Positions 42,931-55,430 of a stretch of DNA of 64,000 nucleotides are shown piece by piece. This stretch comes from Tretioscincus oriximinensis (Eukaryota > Chordata > Lepidosauria > Squamata > Gymnophthalmidae), in the NCBI GenBank assembly GCA_022410635.1, contig JAJVDF010000349.1, positions 106,681 to 170,680 on the forward strand, in the 5' to 3' direction. Below the pieces are notes generated by a model that was not told the origin of the DNA, made no database searches, and saw only the letters and a program-made list of their open reading frames with translations. Numbering within the stretch: the first letter of the stretch is position 1; every line of letters starts with the position of its first letter. The translations under genes and the position numbers were made by a program.

Positions 42931-43117
42931 ACTAGCCTGCAACTCTAGCCAACCCAGCTATTCAAAAGCAAGAATTGCAGGAAATTGTAACAGACTGCAA
43001 CTAGATAAATGGGAACCACCACAGCAGGGTGTGGAAAGATAGAATGTAAGCCTGTGAGTGAAAAATAACCTTGAGAAAAGTGGGGTATTAAAACCCAGTT
43101 CTCCTCCTTCCTCCTGC
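42928..43117 (+). mobile_element. tRNA-Lys-type SINE 3' part, second of a doublet
   Basis: Headless copy starting actagcctgcaactctagcc and ending with a ggggtattaaaacccagttc tail and degraded TCC repeats. It shares the actagataaatgggaaccac block with copy D. Confidence 0.8.
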
Positions 43118-43192
43118 ATGCCATACTCCTTATCCTGTCACTGTCTTCAAAGCTGGGAATAAAAGTTTCCCTGCCTTTAAGAGATAAGAATA

Positions 43193-43274
43193 TATACTGC
43201 TCAAAACAATGAAGGGAACACTTTAATATACACTGTTATGTTAAAGTGTTCCCTTAAATTGTTTTGAGCTGTAT
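43193..43274. mobile_element. Palindromic TA-flanked MITE, copy 3
   Basis: Arms tactgctcaaaacaatgaag and cttaaattgttttgagctgt around a short centre; same family as 27057 and 30750, slightly more diverged. Confidence 0.82.
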
Positions 43275-44500
43275 ACATTTTCCACCATTTTGGAAATGGG
43301 CCTTGAAGTCTGCCTTTTTCTACATGCCCAAACTACTTTTAGGCTGTGTACAGGTTACATAGGTTCTATGTAAGGCCACTGAATAAATATATGGCAAGCA
43401 ATGTACGTACTTGAGAGTGGGTTGGGCCCCCAGAATCCTTTTCTTTAGTCTTCGTGGCATTCTATATAGTCTAGGGATGCTTGGTGCAGATACAACTTTC
43501 ATGTGAAATTATTCCTGGCACTTTTCACCCTATTTGATACTCAATACATGAGAAAATCCAAATTCATATAAAAGGAAGGATTATAACATTGCCTGCATAA
43601 ATGCCAGAGTTTTCTCCTTTCATTTTTTTTTTTTGTCATTTTAATGTGCAACCAAGCTCTTAATAGTACAGGCAAATTTTATTTTTGCAAATATGCAGAG
43701 TTAAAGATGCAAAGGTTGTTGCTCTTATTCAATCATTAAATCATTTCCAACACATTGAAACCTACTAGTCTATAACATAGTAGGCCCANCTAATCTCTAC
43801 AATCGCTGCTCTTTAAAGTTTTTACAAGACTTTCCAAATTCATGTTTGTTGCTTCAATGGCTACAGTTATACAACCCTTGAGNAAGCCTAATTCAATTTG
43901 CATTAAGGATATTTTAGTCTGAATTCACTTTGGAATACACAGGTCATAGTTTGGCATTGCAACTGCCTCGGACTCTTAATCTGCTTCTGGGTTAGGGTAA
44001 AATAGTGTTTAGGGTTTGTGTGTGTGTAAGTTTAAGTACTATTTCAGAATGATTGAGACTGAAGCAATTAGTATTGTGAAAGTTCTGTTCCCACTATTCA
44101 CTGTGGACTATTCCCCAGTCCAAGCTTGAAAAAGCCTTCAGTCTGTTTGCCTTTNCAGCAGTCAAATGTTTAACCAGAACTCAGCGTTGGCACTGTGTGT
44201 GCCTGACAATCAGTGTGCCAATTAGCAGGGCATTGTGATCAGCCCAACTTAGAGGTGCCCAGCTGTTAAGCTGCCTTTTCATTCTGTAGGGACTAGATTA
44301 AGAGGATGAAAGTTCCCAGAGAGTTTCACAGCATTATAACACCCAATTTGTTAGGAGCAGTAAGCCTGGATTCAGCCCTGTGCATATTTTCCAATGAGAA
44401 AACAGCTTCAATAAAAGAATAATAAAACACACCAACCTTTAACAAAACATATTCCTCAGCTGAAACACACATTCAGGCTTCTAATCTTTGGGGAAAAAGA
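43275..44500. other. Unassigned non-coding DNA
   Basis: No recognised feature. Confidence 0.5.
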
Positions 44501-44504
44501 AAAA

Positions 44505-45392
44505 AAGAAGCCAACATTTTTTAAATTTTTNAATTGATTTTGATCCATAATATACTAACACAAAGAAAGTATTAATTCATACATCCAGATTGATAGCACA
44601 ACTGTAACATCCACATAATAATATCAAGGAAATTTTCAATCACGAATGTCCTCATACTTATATATCCTAATCCCTCCCCCCACCCATCCCCTGGGAGAGA
44701 ATTCAAATTGTTTAACACTTTTTAGTATGTTCTGAGTGTTAGTTCCACTGCTGCCAGTAATTTGGGGGCTTCTCGCCTATTAGATTNACAATATACTATC
44801 AATTTGGCCCATCTCCTCATCCATTTATTTTTAGTTCTTGTTTTTATATCTCTTACTTCCATTATGAATTCACCTAGAAGCTGATCGGCTAGATAGTGTT
44901 GCCAAAGACTCAGTTGGAATTTTGATGGATCTTTCCAACCATATGCGATAACTGCTTGTGATGCTATTACCATTTGTTCAATCAAATAATTGTCCATTAT
45001 TATTCCATGATGGATATTAAAGAACACTAATTCTTTTGATTGGTTTGTGGAATGTCCTAAAATGTTTTCTTTTGAAGCCATATGTTGTTCCAATAAGCTC
45101 TTACTGCTGGACATTCCCATATTAAATGGAGACATATCACTCAATCCCGCATCCATGCCAACATATGGCACTTATATTATGATTAAAGTGAGATAATTGG
45201 CACGGAGTTCTGTACCATCTACTCACTATTTTAAGTTGCAATTCCTTAACTCTGGTGTTCTTAATTATCTCTATATTCTCCCTTTTAATTTTCATTTCTT
45301 CCTAGTTAATGCGTAGATCCGTTGCCCATAAGTTGGTCCATGATGTTATATTATGGCACGTATAATCTAAAATAAGTTTATATAACAGCCCA
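44505..45392 (-). mobile_element. L1 ORF2 C-terminus and 3' UTR
   Basis: The minus-strand frame 44722-45171 encodes the C-terminal part of L1 ORF2: a hydrophobic helix around IASQAVIAYGWKDPSKFQL, then LADQLLGEFIMEVRD and NKWMRRWAKLI. Upstream pieces give KELQLKIVSRWYRTP and an ICWHGCG-like Cys/His segment. The 3' UTR extends to an A-rich end at 44505. The 5' side stops at the L2 tail at 45393, so the L1 was cut or the L2 landed beside it. At least one frameshift lies near 45150. Confidence 0.82.
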
Positions 45393-46120
45393 CCATTTAT
45401 TTATTTATTTATTTATTTATTCAGCCCCATACCTGAAGGTCTTAGGGCAGCAACAATTAAAACATTACAAGATTTACATTTTAAAACAGAAACAACCAGT
45501 CTCTGAAGGTGGAGGGAAAAACTGCATTTCTTCAACCAAATGCCAGGTTGAAGAGGTGTGTCTTCAAAGACTTTGAGGGGGAGACTATTCTGTAGACTGG
45601 GAGAAACCACCGAGAAAGCCTATCCNGGGTTCCCACTCCATTGGCTGTTGAAAGGGGTGGTACAACTAGGAGGGCCTCCCCTGCAGATCTTAAGGCAAGG
45701 GCAGGTTGGTATGGGAGAAGTCATTCCATTAGGTATTTGGACCCCAAATTATTTCGGGCCTTATAAGTTAAAGTCAACCACTTGAATTGAGCTTGGTAGC
45801 AGATTGGCAGCCAGTGCAGCTCTTTCAAGACCGGCATGATTTGCGCCTGGCCATCCGTTCCAGTCAGCAGTCTAGCTGCTGCATTCTGCACCAACTGCAG
45901 CTTCCAAACCNTTTTCAAGGGCAGCCTCATATAGAGCGCATTACAATAATCCAATCTGGAAGTTACAGAGCGCGGATTACTGTGCTAAATCATCCCTGTT
46001 CAGAAGTGGCTATAACTGGAGAACCAAGCGTAACTGGAAGTAGGCACTCCTGGCCACCACCTCCATGTGATTTTCAAGGATCAGCAAAGAGTCCAAGAGC
46101 ATGTCCAAATTTCGCCCCCG

Positions 46121-47278
46121 TCAATTATAGGGCAATTTTACCCCATCAAGAATAAGGTGCCTCCCCACTTCATGAACTTGGGATGCTACAACACAGAGAA
46201 TCTCAGTCTTNTCTGGATTCAGCTTCAATTTGTTGGCCCCCATCCAGCCCATTACTTCTTCCAGGCACCTGTCAAGCACTTCAACCACCTCTCCTGATTC
46301 AGATGGAACAGAGAGATAGAGCTGNGTGTCATCTGCATATTGATGACAATTTACTCCAAATCTCCTGATNCTCTCTCCCATATAGATGTTGAACAGCATG
46401 GGAGAGAGGATTGACCCCTGAGGAACCCCACAAGAGAGCTCCCACACTGTCGAGCAAGACTATCCCACCACCACTCTCTGAAACCGGCTTTGGATATAGG
46501 AGCGGAGCCACTGCAATGTCTTGCCACCAACTCCAAAACCCCTTAGCCTCTCTATGAGGATANCATGGTCAATGGTATCAAAAGCCACTGAGTGGTCCAG
46601 GAGAACCAACAGGGAGAAGGTCATCAACCAGGGCGACCGTACCTGAAATGGGTCTGTTTCTTCCACGCATGCCTGCAGTTGGACAGCCACTGCCCTCTCC
46701 AAAACCTTTCCCAAGAAAGGTATGTTGGCGACTGGGTGGTAGTTACTTAATACTTCTGGGTCCAGAGAAGGCTTCTTGAGGAGAGGGCACACCACCGCCA
46801 CTTTAAGAGCTGGCANCACCACCTCATCCCTCAAAGAAGCATCCATCACTCCTTGTTGGGATTTGGCCAACTTTGTCCCCTCTATATCCTTGCCCCTCCT
46901 GGCAGACATGGTGGATGTCTGCCAGGAGGGGCAAGGATATAGAGGGGACAAAGTTGGCCAAATCCCAACAAGCTGCTTGCCCACATCATCAGGCCACAAT
47001 AATTGAATCTGATCCAAAATAACTGGACCAGACGGTTCTCTGGACACTTCCCCTGGGATATGCACCAGAGTGGCATCTAATCCCTCATGACTCTGAGTGA
47101 CTTTGCTCTCAAAGTGCCTTGCAGGTTTGTTGCAGCAGATACTGGNTCGCCTTTGCCCTAGCTCTCTCAGATTAGATCTTATAAGGCTATTCACCACTCG
47201 AATGAGTTCTGCTGGACGGCTACTTGAGAATGCAATGATAGCAGAGAAATAATTCCTTTTCGCTGCTATCATTGCCAC
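46121..47278 (-). pseudogene. L2 reverse transcriptase, frame-disrupted
   Basis: The 272-codon frame 46460-47278 carries the first RT blocks: PLLKKPSLDPEVLSNY, IPFLGKVLERAV, and a FDTIDH motif at 46565-46582 with the first catalytic Asp, followed by GGKTLQWLRSYI. The frame then shifts near 46455. The next blocks, CGVPQGSILSP (about 46399-46432) and the catalytic YADD (46328-46339), lie in another frame (46121-46447). All key motifs are readable, so decay is recent compared with the L1 pieces, but the protein cannot be made. Confidence 0.88.
46852..46972. repeat. 58-bp perfect inverted repeat with 5-bp loop
   Basis: Arms 46852-46909 and 46915-46972 are exact reverse complements around GGTGG, within the RT part of the L2 copy. 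The 272-codon frame stays open through it. Confidence 0.95.
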
Positions 47279-48350
47279 ATGGTAGGCAAGCTAATGTCCT
47301 NTAACTTGTGTTCAGTAAGATTCTTGCTGGGATTTGCACCATCTGCTTTCCAGCTGTCACCCTTCTTTTTCATCACCCTTAACTCCCCTGAATACCAAGG
47401 GGCTCTACGGCTCCACAGATATGCTGACGGCATTTGAGAGCGATTGTGTCAATAACCCTGGTCATCTCCTGATTCCAAAAAGAGGCCAGGTTTGACAGGA
47501 GCACCATCCATGCCAACAGGGAAATCCCCCAGAGAATTCAGGAATCGTCCAGGTTTCATAAGTCTTTGGTGGCGGACAATCTGAATGGGTCTCTTATCTT
47601 TACAGGGATGAGCCATCACTATAAGTCAAATCTCACCAGGGAATGATCCGTCTATGACAACGGTTTTACCACCAGCCCGCCTATCAATGGGTCATCACCA
47701 GTTTGCTCTGTAGAAAAAAAAAGATTGAGAGTATGTCCTGCTCTGTGGGTTGGGCCAGTAACATATTGAGATAGCCCTATGGTTGTCATAGAGGCCATGA
47801 AGGACTGAGCAGGACCAGTGAGGGTAGCCTCTGCATGGACGTTGAAGTCCGCCAACACCACAGTGTTGGGGCCTTCAACACTACATCAGAGACCACCTCT
47901 ATCAACTCAGCCAGGGATGCTGCTGGGCAGCAGGGTGACCGGTACACCAGTAATATCCCTATTCTATCTCTTTTGCCCAACAGCAGGAGCAGCTTCTCAA
48001 ATCCAGAGACAGAGTGAGTTGGCCACCTGGTGAGAGAAATAGAAGCCTTATGGATCACAACAACAGTCCCTCCCCTCCCCACTGGTCTAGAACAGTGCTA
48101 CACTGAGTAACCTGGGGACCCACCCTGATCTCAATAATACATGCCAGGTCAGCCCCCTAATCCAGGATCAAATCTTGGATTATGTGCAAAAGCATTCATA
48201 CATCTATACCCCCTTTTCTTAACCTGCCTCTTCTGCCTCCCAGCAGCATATCTCCCCCTGCCCGTNACCACCATGATGGAAGCCCCCTGCACCAACTCTC
48301 TCCATCCTACTCCCTGGCCTTGGTAAACACATAACTCACCACCCTACTCC

Positions 48351-49315
48351 ACCCACAGTGCTAATAATAATTCTATTTAAAAAGTATTTAATTTCACAGT
48401 TAAAAACAATGAAAACAACCCATCCCACACCCAATTAATAGTATAAACATGTATGCACGCTCATGACTTAAACTAGTGACTTGATCAAGAAACCACATGA
48501 AAGGAAAGAAGAAATAGGCAAGCCAGAAACCTGGTTTAAAGACATTTATTAATTAACTAGGCAACCCCCCCCCCACTAAACCATATATTGGGGAAAAAAC
48601 CCTCTGCTGCCATATAGAAAAATCTTCCATTGGTCCACCATCTGGGACTCTTAGGGAAAAAAGGATTCTTTCAGAGAGCTAACAGGTTCAGGATGGCAGT
48701 GGAAATTGATTGTGATAATGATCCTTTTTTCAACAGTATTTTTCCAAATTACATCTGGAATGGGAGCCTTTTATCTGCTTCCTACTACAGATATTGGTGA
48801 ATCTGTCATAATCTGCAACAGCATGTGGAGGGCAGGTCCCTATTACAGGATGTCCAGGACATTACAGACTTGTGGAGAAATACCCANTGTTTCTTATCCC
48901 TTAGCTTGAAAGAGTTGTATTTCCTATAAGCTTTCTATATACAGAACGAAAGAGAAAACATTGAAGTTTATCCAGACAGAACCTAATAGATTCAATTATC
49001 ACATTCATTTGACAAATCTGTACATAGATTTCTAAAAAAAATGGGAGGGAAACCTTTAAAGGTTATTTTTTTTTACATCATTAGCTGAACCGTTTAGTTT
49101 ATTTCCCAGGAAAATAGACAATAGGCAATATATGCATTAAGCAGTGATGCATCCACATATACACTGGATATGAGCCAGCATGGGCATGGTTCCAAGGGGT
49201 ACATATCAAATCTGCATTGTAGTATGCATTATCTTGGTTTTAATCCTGTTCAACCAGCTTAATACAGATGCATGTGACTGCTAATCCACATCAAGCAAAT
49301 ATATGTTTAGCATGG
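48351..49315. other. Unassigned non-coding DNA
   Basis: A C-run at 48566-48575; no recognised repeat or gene. Confidence 0.5.
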
Positions 49316-49317
49316 GA

Positions 49318-49530
49318 AGAANAANAATTTGGTTTCTATATCTTACTTTTCTCAACCCAGAGGGATTCAAAGCTGCTTACCTAATGTTTTGTTCTTCTTT
49401 TCATAACAGGCACCGAGTGATGTAGGTGGAACTGAGAGAGCTCTGAAGAAAAGNGACTAGCTTAAGGTCATGCAGTTGGCTTCATGGAGGAATGCAGAAT
49501 TGAACAAAGACTGAGTTCTCACTACAGGAA
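49318..49530 (-). mobile_element. Sauria-like SINE copy, diverged
   Basis: Poly(GAA)-like start with Ns, then tttggtttctatatcttact, ttctcaacccagagggattc, aaagctgcttac, a CACAG-type middle (tcataacaggcaccgagtga), and degraded tRNA-like head. Same family as 52508 and 53340. Confidence 0.65.
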
Positions 49531-52210
49531 ATAGCAGGTGTGAATCCTGTGTGAAACCTAAATGTCCATACTGTGTTTCCTTTAAAATCCAAAATCAAAC
49601 TGGTTTGGCACTTGAGTGGACTTAGAACAACTGGGTCTTTGGGGTCCACCCCCCAAAGAACTGAATTAAAAGTAGGTTTTCTTCATTCTGATTTTTTCTG
49701 CTCTCACTATGGTTTGCTGGGCACGGCCAGCATATTCCCTCCTGGCCAATAGGCATCGTGGGTGTTTCCCAGGTGGGGTGCCTTGGCAACACATAGGCCT
49801 TCCAGGATGCAATATATCTTCCCTTTTCCCAGTAACTAGATGAATGAGCTGAGTGGCTGAACCAGTTCTGCTACTTAGTGGTAATCAATGTGCAGTCACC
49901 AACTTTTGTTTCTGAAGGAAACAAAAGACTTTGTTTTCAGTGGTTTCTGTGGAGATTAATGGAGCTAGAAGAGTAGTTAGCTACAAGGCTCTGATTTAAG
50001 GCAGTATCTTTAAATCAATTTCAGTAGTGTTCATTTGTGTGTTCGCTTTGAATTTTTACAACATCTTATTAAANCTAAAAAGGGTAAAATCCAGCAGTGC
50101 ACAAAGAATCCCTCATCCTCACTGTGAACTATTCTATTGTGGAGGCATTTTGGAAATCAGAAATTAGAAACAGGAGGAACTGCATAATGGTGACATTGCT
50201 TTGCTTTATAAATATGCAGAAGTGCAAAAGTAGCTTTGTTCTTGCCAGTGAACTGAATGTGAGGTTAAGAAAATGGAAACCTAATCAGTTGCTTAACAAC
50301 AATGTGTTACTTTGTTGGAAAGCAGCAAAGGGGAAGAGGGAAGTTTAGTAGACACACCCACAGCAATAGGATTGGACAGTGAAAAACACGTCCAGGCCAT
50401 AAACAACTGCGTTTTCCTGTAGTAGGGACAGTTACTCCAAAGCGAAACTGGAATCTTGTGTTCCCTGTGTGGCCAGAAAACAGTTTAGAACTGAGTAAAA
50501 AAACTAGTTTCATATGGAGAGAGTCTTGTTTCACTCTCCTTGTAAAACAGCTCCCCCCTCCAGTTAGAATATAGCCTGAGGGTCTACCAGATAAGAGTGT
50601 GACATTCTACCCACAGGACTAGGCAGATTTATGGTAAGTCTATAAAGGGTCTAAGTATCTGTTATTTGAAAATAATACTATTTATTGAAATATTTCACCT
50701 TGACTTGTAGATAAATGCATTATTTCACAAAAAAGGATATTAGCTAGAAAAGATTCTACTTGTTCGACACAGATTTCAGTTTCTTATTCACTTTCGATAT
50801 GTNGTATGTGCAGGTGCACAGATCAGGTATATACACGTAACCCTAAACAATACATATGCACACTTAAAGGGGAGATGTCCTAATATATTAGTTCTCCTCT
50901 TATATACCGGCATACATCGTTGTAAGGATATACCTGTAATAGGGTCACCTTTTGGTGTGATAAAAAAACTCAGCTTGTGAATATTTTGGTAGAGCAAAGC
51001 TTCATAGTGAGAAAATTCAAAAGATTGCTTTTTATAACCATGAAATTTCTTTTGCATTCAAGTGAGAAAAATAATAGCCCTTGTCTTCAAGGCCTCTAAC
51101 TCTTTAGAAGGACTAAAGGAAACGAAGCACCTTCAATCACAGTTGACGATCGAAGATTTTTGCCTTGTTTCGTAAAACAGAAACTGTGTATTATGTCTCT
51201 CATCATTATAGCAATTTTCTGATTGTAAATGGAGATGTGAATACAAAAAGATGTATAAAAACATGAACAAAATCTAACTAGAAAACATCCCCACATAGTC
51301 TGTGAATAGTCATTTTTTATCAGACCGTTACTTGAGAAATTCACCACAAATAGTGACCAAAAATACAGTCAAATGTAAACATTGCTCCCCTTCCACAGGC
51401 AATATCCAGCAGGAGGTGAATGTTTAACAGGGGATGTGGTGGCATTCCAATTGGTTCTGTCGCCTTGTGCCCATACCAGGAAAATGTTCACTGACCAATG
51501 ATCATCATTGTTCATAATTATTCCTCAATCAGTAACCCCCAGTCAAAGTGCAAACAGTCTGGTTTATGTTTCTTCTTGTTTGGGTGTACTTGGAGAGGAG
51601 AGCGTCTTTAGTTCACCCTAACAGATGGCTGAAAGAGCCCAGAAGTAAAAAAAAAAGAAAGAGCTGGTCTAACATCATATACAGGGAGGCCCTAAGACTG
51701 TATAGTCTTGCATTATTTTTATTTTTCATTACCCTTAACTGGACATGCACTCACAATATGGCCCAGGTGACATATGGGTTGGGAACTTTCACTTCAGGAT
51801 GCTCTTGCAATAGTGTGTTGAACTGTCACAATTTCTAGATAAATGACTTAAACACTCTTCAAACAACTCTTGGACATGGTTGAGATGCAACTTTTCAGGT
51901 GGATGTTTTCCATTGTAGTATAAAAATGTAAACACAAATTGGGATAATCAAGAATTCATGTCTGAAATATGGTTGCATTACTGCAGCACAAAGGACCTTT
52001 TTGACTCAGTCTTCAGTTTTTGAAAGTGAAATCTGAAAAAAAAGCTATAAATTGAATGACTTGAAAATCTCAGATCCAACTGAAATGTAAGTAACCTCAG
52101 TTAGNGGGGAAAAGGTTTACATTCTTGTTACTGTTTGTTTTGCTTTGCTTTAGAAAAAGCTTCTCCATCTGATTGTTTTATCAAAGCTTGCGATTATCTC
52201 TAACAAAGAC
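49531..52210. other. Unassigned non-coding DNA
   Basis: Open frames of up to 96 codons on both strands have no recognised domain; no repeat identified. Confidence 0.45.
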
Positions 52211-52214
52211 TGAC

Positions 52215-52411
52215 AGGAATGTTGCCTCTGGGATGGAGCAACAGGCAGGACTCCTGAGATACCATTTGCAGGGAGTCATGAACAGGGGCATATTTTGCTT
52301 TCCGGTGTTCGGACTGCCCAGTTGCATCTGGTGGGCCTCTGTGTGAGACAGAATGCTGGACTTGATGGGCTGTGGCCTGATCCAGTATGGCTCTTCTTAT
52401 GTTCTTATGAA
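52215..52411 (+). mobile_element. CR1-type 3' end with TTATGTTC tail
   Basis: gttgcctctgggatggagca, gataccatttgcagggagtc, ctgcccagttgcatctggtg and gatccagtatggctcttctt, ending in ATGTTCTTATG. The same subfamily as 16383 and 61190. Confidence 0.85.
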
Positions 52412-52507
52412 TGGTATCNACAACTTCATGTCATGAGCATTATGGGAAACACAGTTCTGCCTACAGAAGAATCACACAATGCTGCTCCTGTACACTTTGA
52501 CAGAAAG

Positions 52508-52730
52508 CAAAAAGAGGAAAAAATTGGTTTTTCTACCCTGCTTTTCTCAGCCCAAAGGGACCACTTTGTTTACATAATCTTCTGTTCTTCTCTTCACAAC
52601 AGAAATCTTGTGAAATAGGCAGGCTGAGGGAGCTCTAAAGAACTGTGACTAGCCCAAGGATTACCCAGCTGGAGGCATGGAGAATTTTACTGGGAGACTT
52701 GCACATTAGAGTCTGACACTCCAGTAAATT
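52508..52730 (-). mobile_element. Sauria-like SINE copy
   Basis: The plus strand starts with the inverted A/G-rich tail, then ttctaccctgcttttctcag, aaagggaccactttg, the ctcttcacaacagaaatctt middle and aactgtgactagcccaagga, ending in a degraded tRNA-like head (agagtctgacactcc). Confidence 0.75.
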
Positions 52731-52734
52731 ACAG

Positions 52735-53335
52735 GTCTGCAATAATGGTTTGTGATGGCACTCACTGGGAGCTCAACCCACTGCTGAGAGCAGAAAACCT
52801 GCTCTTAGGTGCATTCCCTTTGGGTCACTTCTGGAGCTAATATGCAAAGGGCTGTTGGAGTGATGTACCTGTTCTCACAGTGCTGAGGACCACTGCGCAA
52901 AGGTCAGAAGACCTACTACTTCTTGTGCCATTTCTGGCACTTTATTTAATGTTCTCTGTTAAAAACTTTGGCAGTGGGGAACTTTTATTCACGAGCCTTG
53001 ACATTTAATAAGCAAACAAGTTCTGCATCCTTGCAGAACTTGGGATATTTTCGCACTTACCTGTTTGGTCCAGTTTCTATGGGTCATTTCTAGCATTTGG
53101 TTGCTGGGAGTGGCCAATCCTTCACACTTATAGTTGCAGGAAGGGAACAAAAGGATATGATACTCAAACAAGGTTGATACATTGCACGGCAAGTATCTGG
53201 TGTGAATGGAGATTCATTAAAATTCATTCTCACATGTACTCTGAACCATAAATAGAAACACAGCTTCTCAGCTTCTGTTTGTTTGTCAGGATATTTGTGA
53301 GTATATTTTTATAACACAGAAACTGAGAGAATCCC
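52735..53335. other. Unassigned non-coding DNA
   Basis: No recognised feature. Confidence 0.5.
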
Positions 53336-53339
53336 AATG

Positions 53340-53635
53340 AGGGAAAGATCCAGAATGAGGAGGAAGAGGAGGAAAAAGAAGAGACAGAAGAAGAAGTTGG
53401 ATTTTATACCCCGCATTTCTCAATCCAAAGGAAATCAAAGTGGCTTACATAACCTTCTGTTTTTCTCTTCACAACAGGCACTTTGTGAAGTAAGTGGGAT
53501 TGTGAGAGCTCCAGAGAAGTATGACTAGTCCAAGATCACCCAGCTGGATCTTATGGAGGAGTACAGAATTGAACCTGGAGACTTTCAGATAAGAACCTGA
53601 CACTCTAACCATTACACCAGTCTGGCACTCCAGGA
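53340..53635 (-). mobile_element. Sauria-like SINE, best preserved of its family
   Basis: Minus-strand order: a tRNA-like head (GCCAGACTGGTGTAATGGTT, A-box; CCAGGTTCAATTCTG, B-box), then the AAGATCCAGCTGGGTGATCT body and a TTGTGAAGAGAAAAACAGAA block. The Bov-B-like TAAGCCACTTTGATTTCCTT..GCGGGGTATAAAA tail follows, ending in a TTC/TCC-rich tract. Confidence 0.85.
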
Positions 53636-53639
53636 ACAG

Positions 53640-54340
53640 TGAGTGCTGTTGAAGAATCTAATTTCAAGACAGTACCTCTAATCTCTGCTCCTAAATTCTG
53701 TGGCAGAGGTGAGTATTTTCTCATTCACTTGTTGTTTTTAACTGTGCCTCTGCAGTTTGATGGGCATACACAGTAGTGTATAATTAGCTTTTGGTTAATT
53801 TCCATGCACAGCCATGCTGTTAGAAGAATGCACTTGTATTTCATAGAAAATTTCCCATGTTGACAGTAGACTTCTATTTTGTAAACATAACTATTATTCT
53901 TCATGGATTATTCACTTCTTAACTTGATTGTTTTCAAGGTATGAATCTGTGAAACTGATAACTGCATTCTAAAGGGAATATCCAACACTTAAGGAAAAAG
54001 CAATTTACACTGTGTTATCTGGAGCTAGGCAATATTTACTTGCAGCTGAGTTACTTTTCTTTTTTTTCTTTTGGTAAACAAAGACTATAAGCTAAATCAA
54101 TGTCTCACTTCCACTGACTATTTAGCTTTTAAACATATACCCTAGGGATGATCTGAGCACATTTTTGCTGTTTTCAGATGCTAAATGTTAATTGTAAGAA
54201 AGAAGTAGTGAATTTGACAACAAGAAGTAGACAAACCATTATTTGATTTCCATCCACCTACCCCAAAAATAAGCTGCAGCTTTATTATTTCCCCAATAAA
54301 TTCCTGCAGGAAGTATAAATGCTATATTCTGGCCAATTGC
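53640..54340. other. Repeat-poor non-coding DNA
   Basis: Start of the longest stretch without recognisable repeats (to about 57.2 kb). No exon seen in this part. Confidence 0.45.
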
Positions 54341-54523
54341 TTTCGTCCAATTGCAAGGGGGCAGCCGCGTAAACTAGAAACAAAAGAGTTAATGAATACA
54401 ATTTTCATATCAACATTCCTGAGCTAGGAACAGGCATACCTCCACCTGTGGAAGTATGAAAGGCAGGGAACAGTTTCGCTCAATCAGTGAATTGGATTGG
54501 CTCTCAGTAACCATTCTATGAAG
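54315..54523 (+). other. Candidate 5' exon with promoter-like upstream sequence
   Basis: A TATA-like gaagtataaatgcta (54311-54325) precedes a stretch ending in a consensus donor, ATGAAG|GTAAGT, at 54523/54524. An ATG lies six bases before the junction, so at most Met-Lys would be coded here. Inference only: promoter-like and donor-like motifs within a repeat-poor region, with no partner exon identified. Confidence 0.2.
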
Positions 54524-55430
54524 GTAAGTACAAAAATGCTTTAGTGGGTAAGTCCTTAAAGCATTTAATTATACCATTATTTTGCCCCTCATACAGGGAG
54601 AGCAGCGCATTCTTAGGTGTAGCCGTATAGGAGAATTATAACTGTAAAATACAGTTTAAATGTGAAATTACTGAAGCGGCAAATAATATGCTTGTATTTA
54701 TTCAGTAGTGAGCATGTTGATTAATAACACCGAATCACATATAATTAACCTTGATTAACTTCTTAACATTGGATTTTAAAGTCTAAAATCTATAATGAAA
54801 TCTTAAAATTCACCTGCTTGGGCATATTTATAAAAACACTGCTTGTCCAAAATTTATTTATTTCATTTTCTCCAGTTACATCCTCTTGAACCAAGAAAAA
54901 TCTTGAAAAATAATCAAACTCTTCAAGGTTTTTGTACAAGATATATTTAATCTGCTCTCTGATTTGGCTTCACAAGTGCAATCAACAAGCTATTCAATGT
55001 CTAAGCAGAAGTGAACAAAGTAATTGTATACTCTCCACAAAAAGCTTTTTGAGAAAATAATTTAGAAGAGGTATTTCTGTACCTGGGAGAATTTATGAAA
55101 ATATACTGGGCATAATAACTCTCAACCACAGTGTGGTTTTAATGTGACAATGATACAGGGATTTTGATATTACAAAGGACTTCTGAAGTTTTAAGTCAAT
55201 AAATCTCTCATTCCAAAGACAGAACTTTGGGTGGGGGAATACACCCTCTTATATAGTATGTACAGAAAGCCTGAGTTAACTTCTCCTTTGAGTGGTGTTC
55301 TCCAGTCAACAATATGCAGCTGGGCCATTCATTTCAGTTTGCCCTTCGCAAGCAGATACAATGCAATTGAAATAAATAACCTCCAACTCTTAAACGGTTC
55401 ATCTTGAACTTTATGCACATAGGGTATTAC
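54524..55430. other. Repeat-poor non-coding DNA
   Basis: No recognised repeat or gene. Confidence 0.45.

Larger units (their letters stand above)
45393..48350 (-). mobile_element. L2 LINE, long 5'-truncated copy
   Basis: Longest L2 copy in the window. The 3' end is at 45393 ((ATTT)n on the plus strand, then the inverted 3' UTR). Reading the minus strand, ORF2 remnants run from an apurinic endonuclease part (47650-48085, with a LADFNVHA motif near 47835-47858) through RT (46120-47278) to the C-terminal region with MDYCNALYMRLPL and VLKELHWLPICYQAQF (45721-45954). The 5' part of the endonuclease is missing. Frameshifts, stops and Ns make it non-functional. L2 inserts by target-primed reverse transcription and can mobilise SINEs with matching tails, such as that at 19845. 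A 58-bp perfect inverted repeat interrupts it. Confidence 0.9.
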
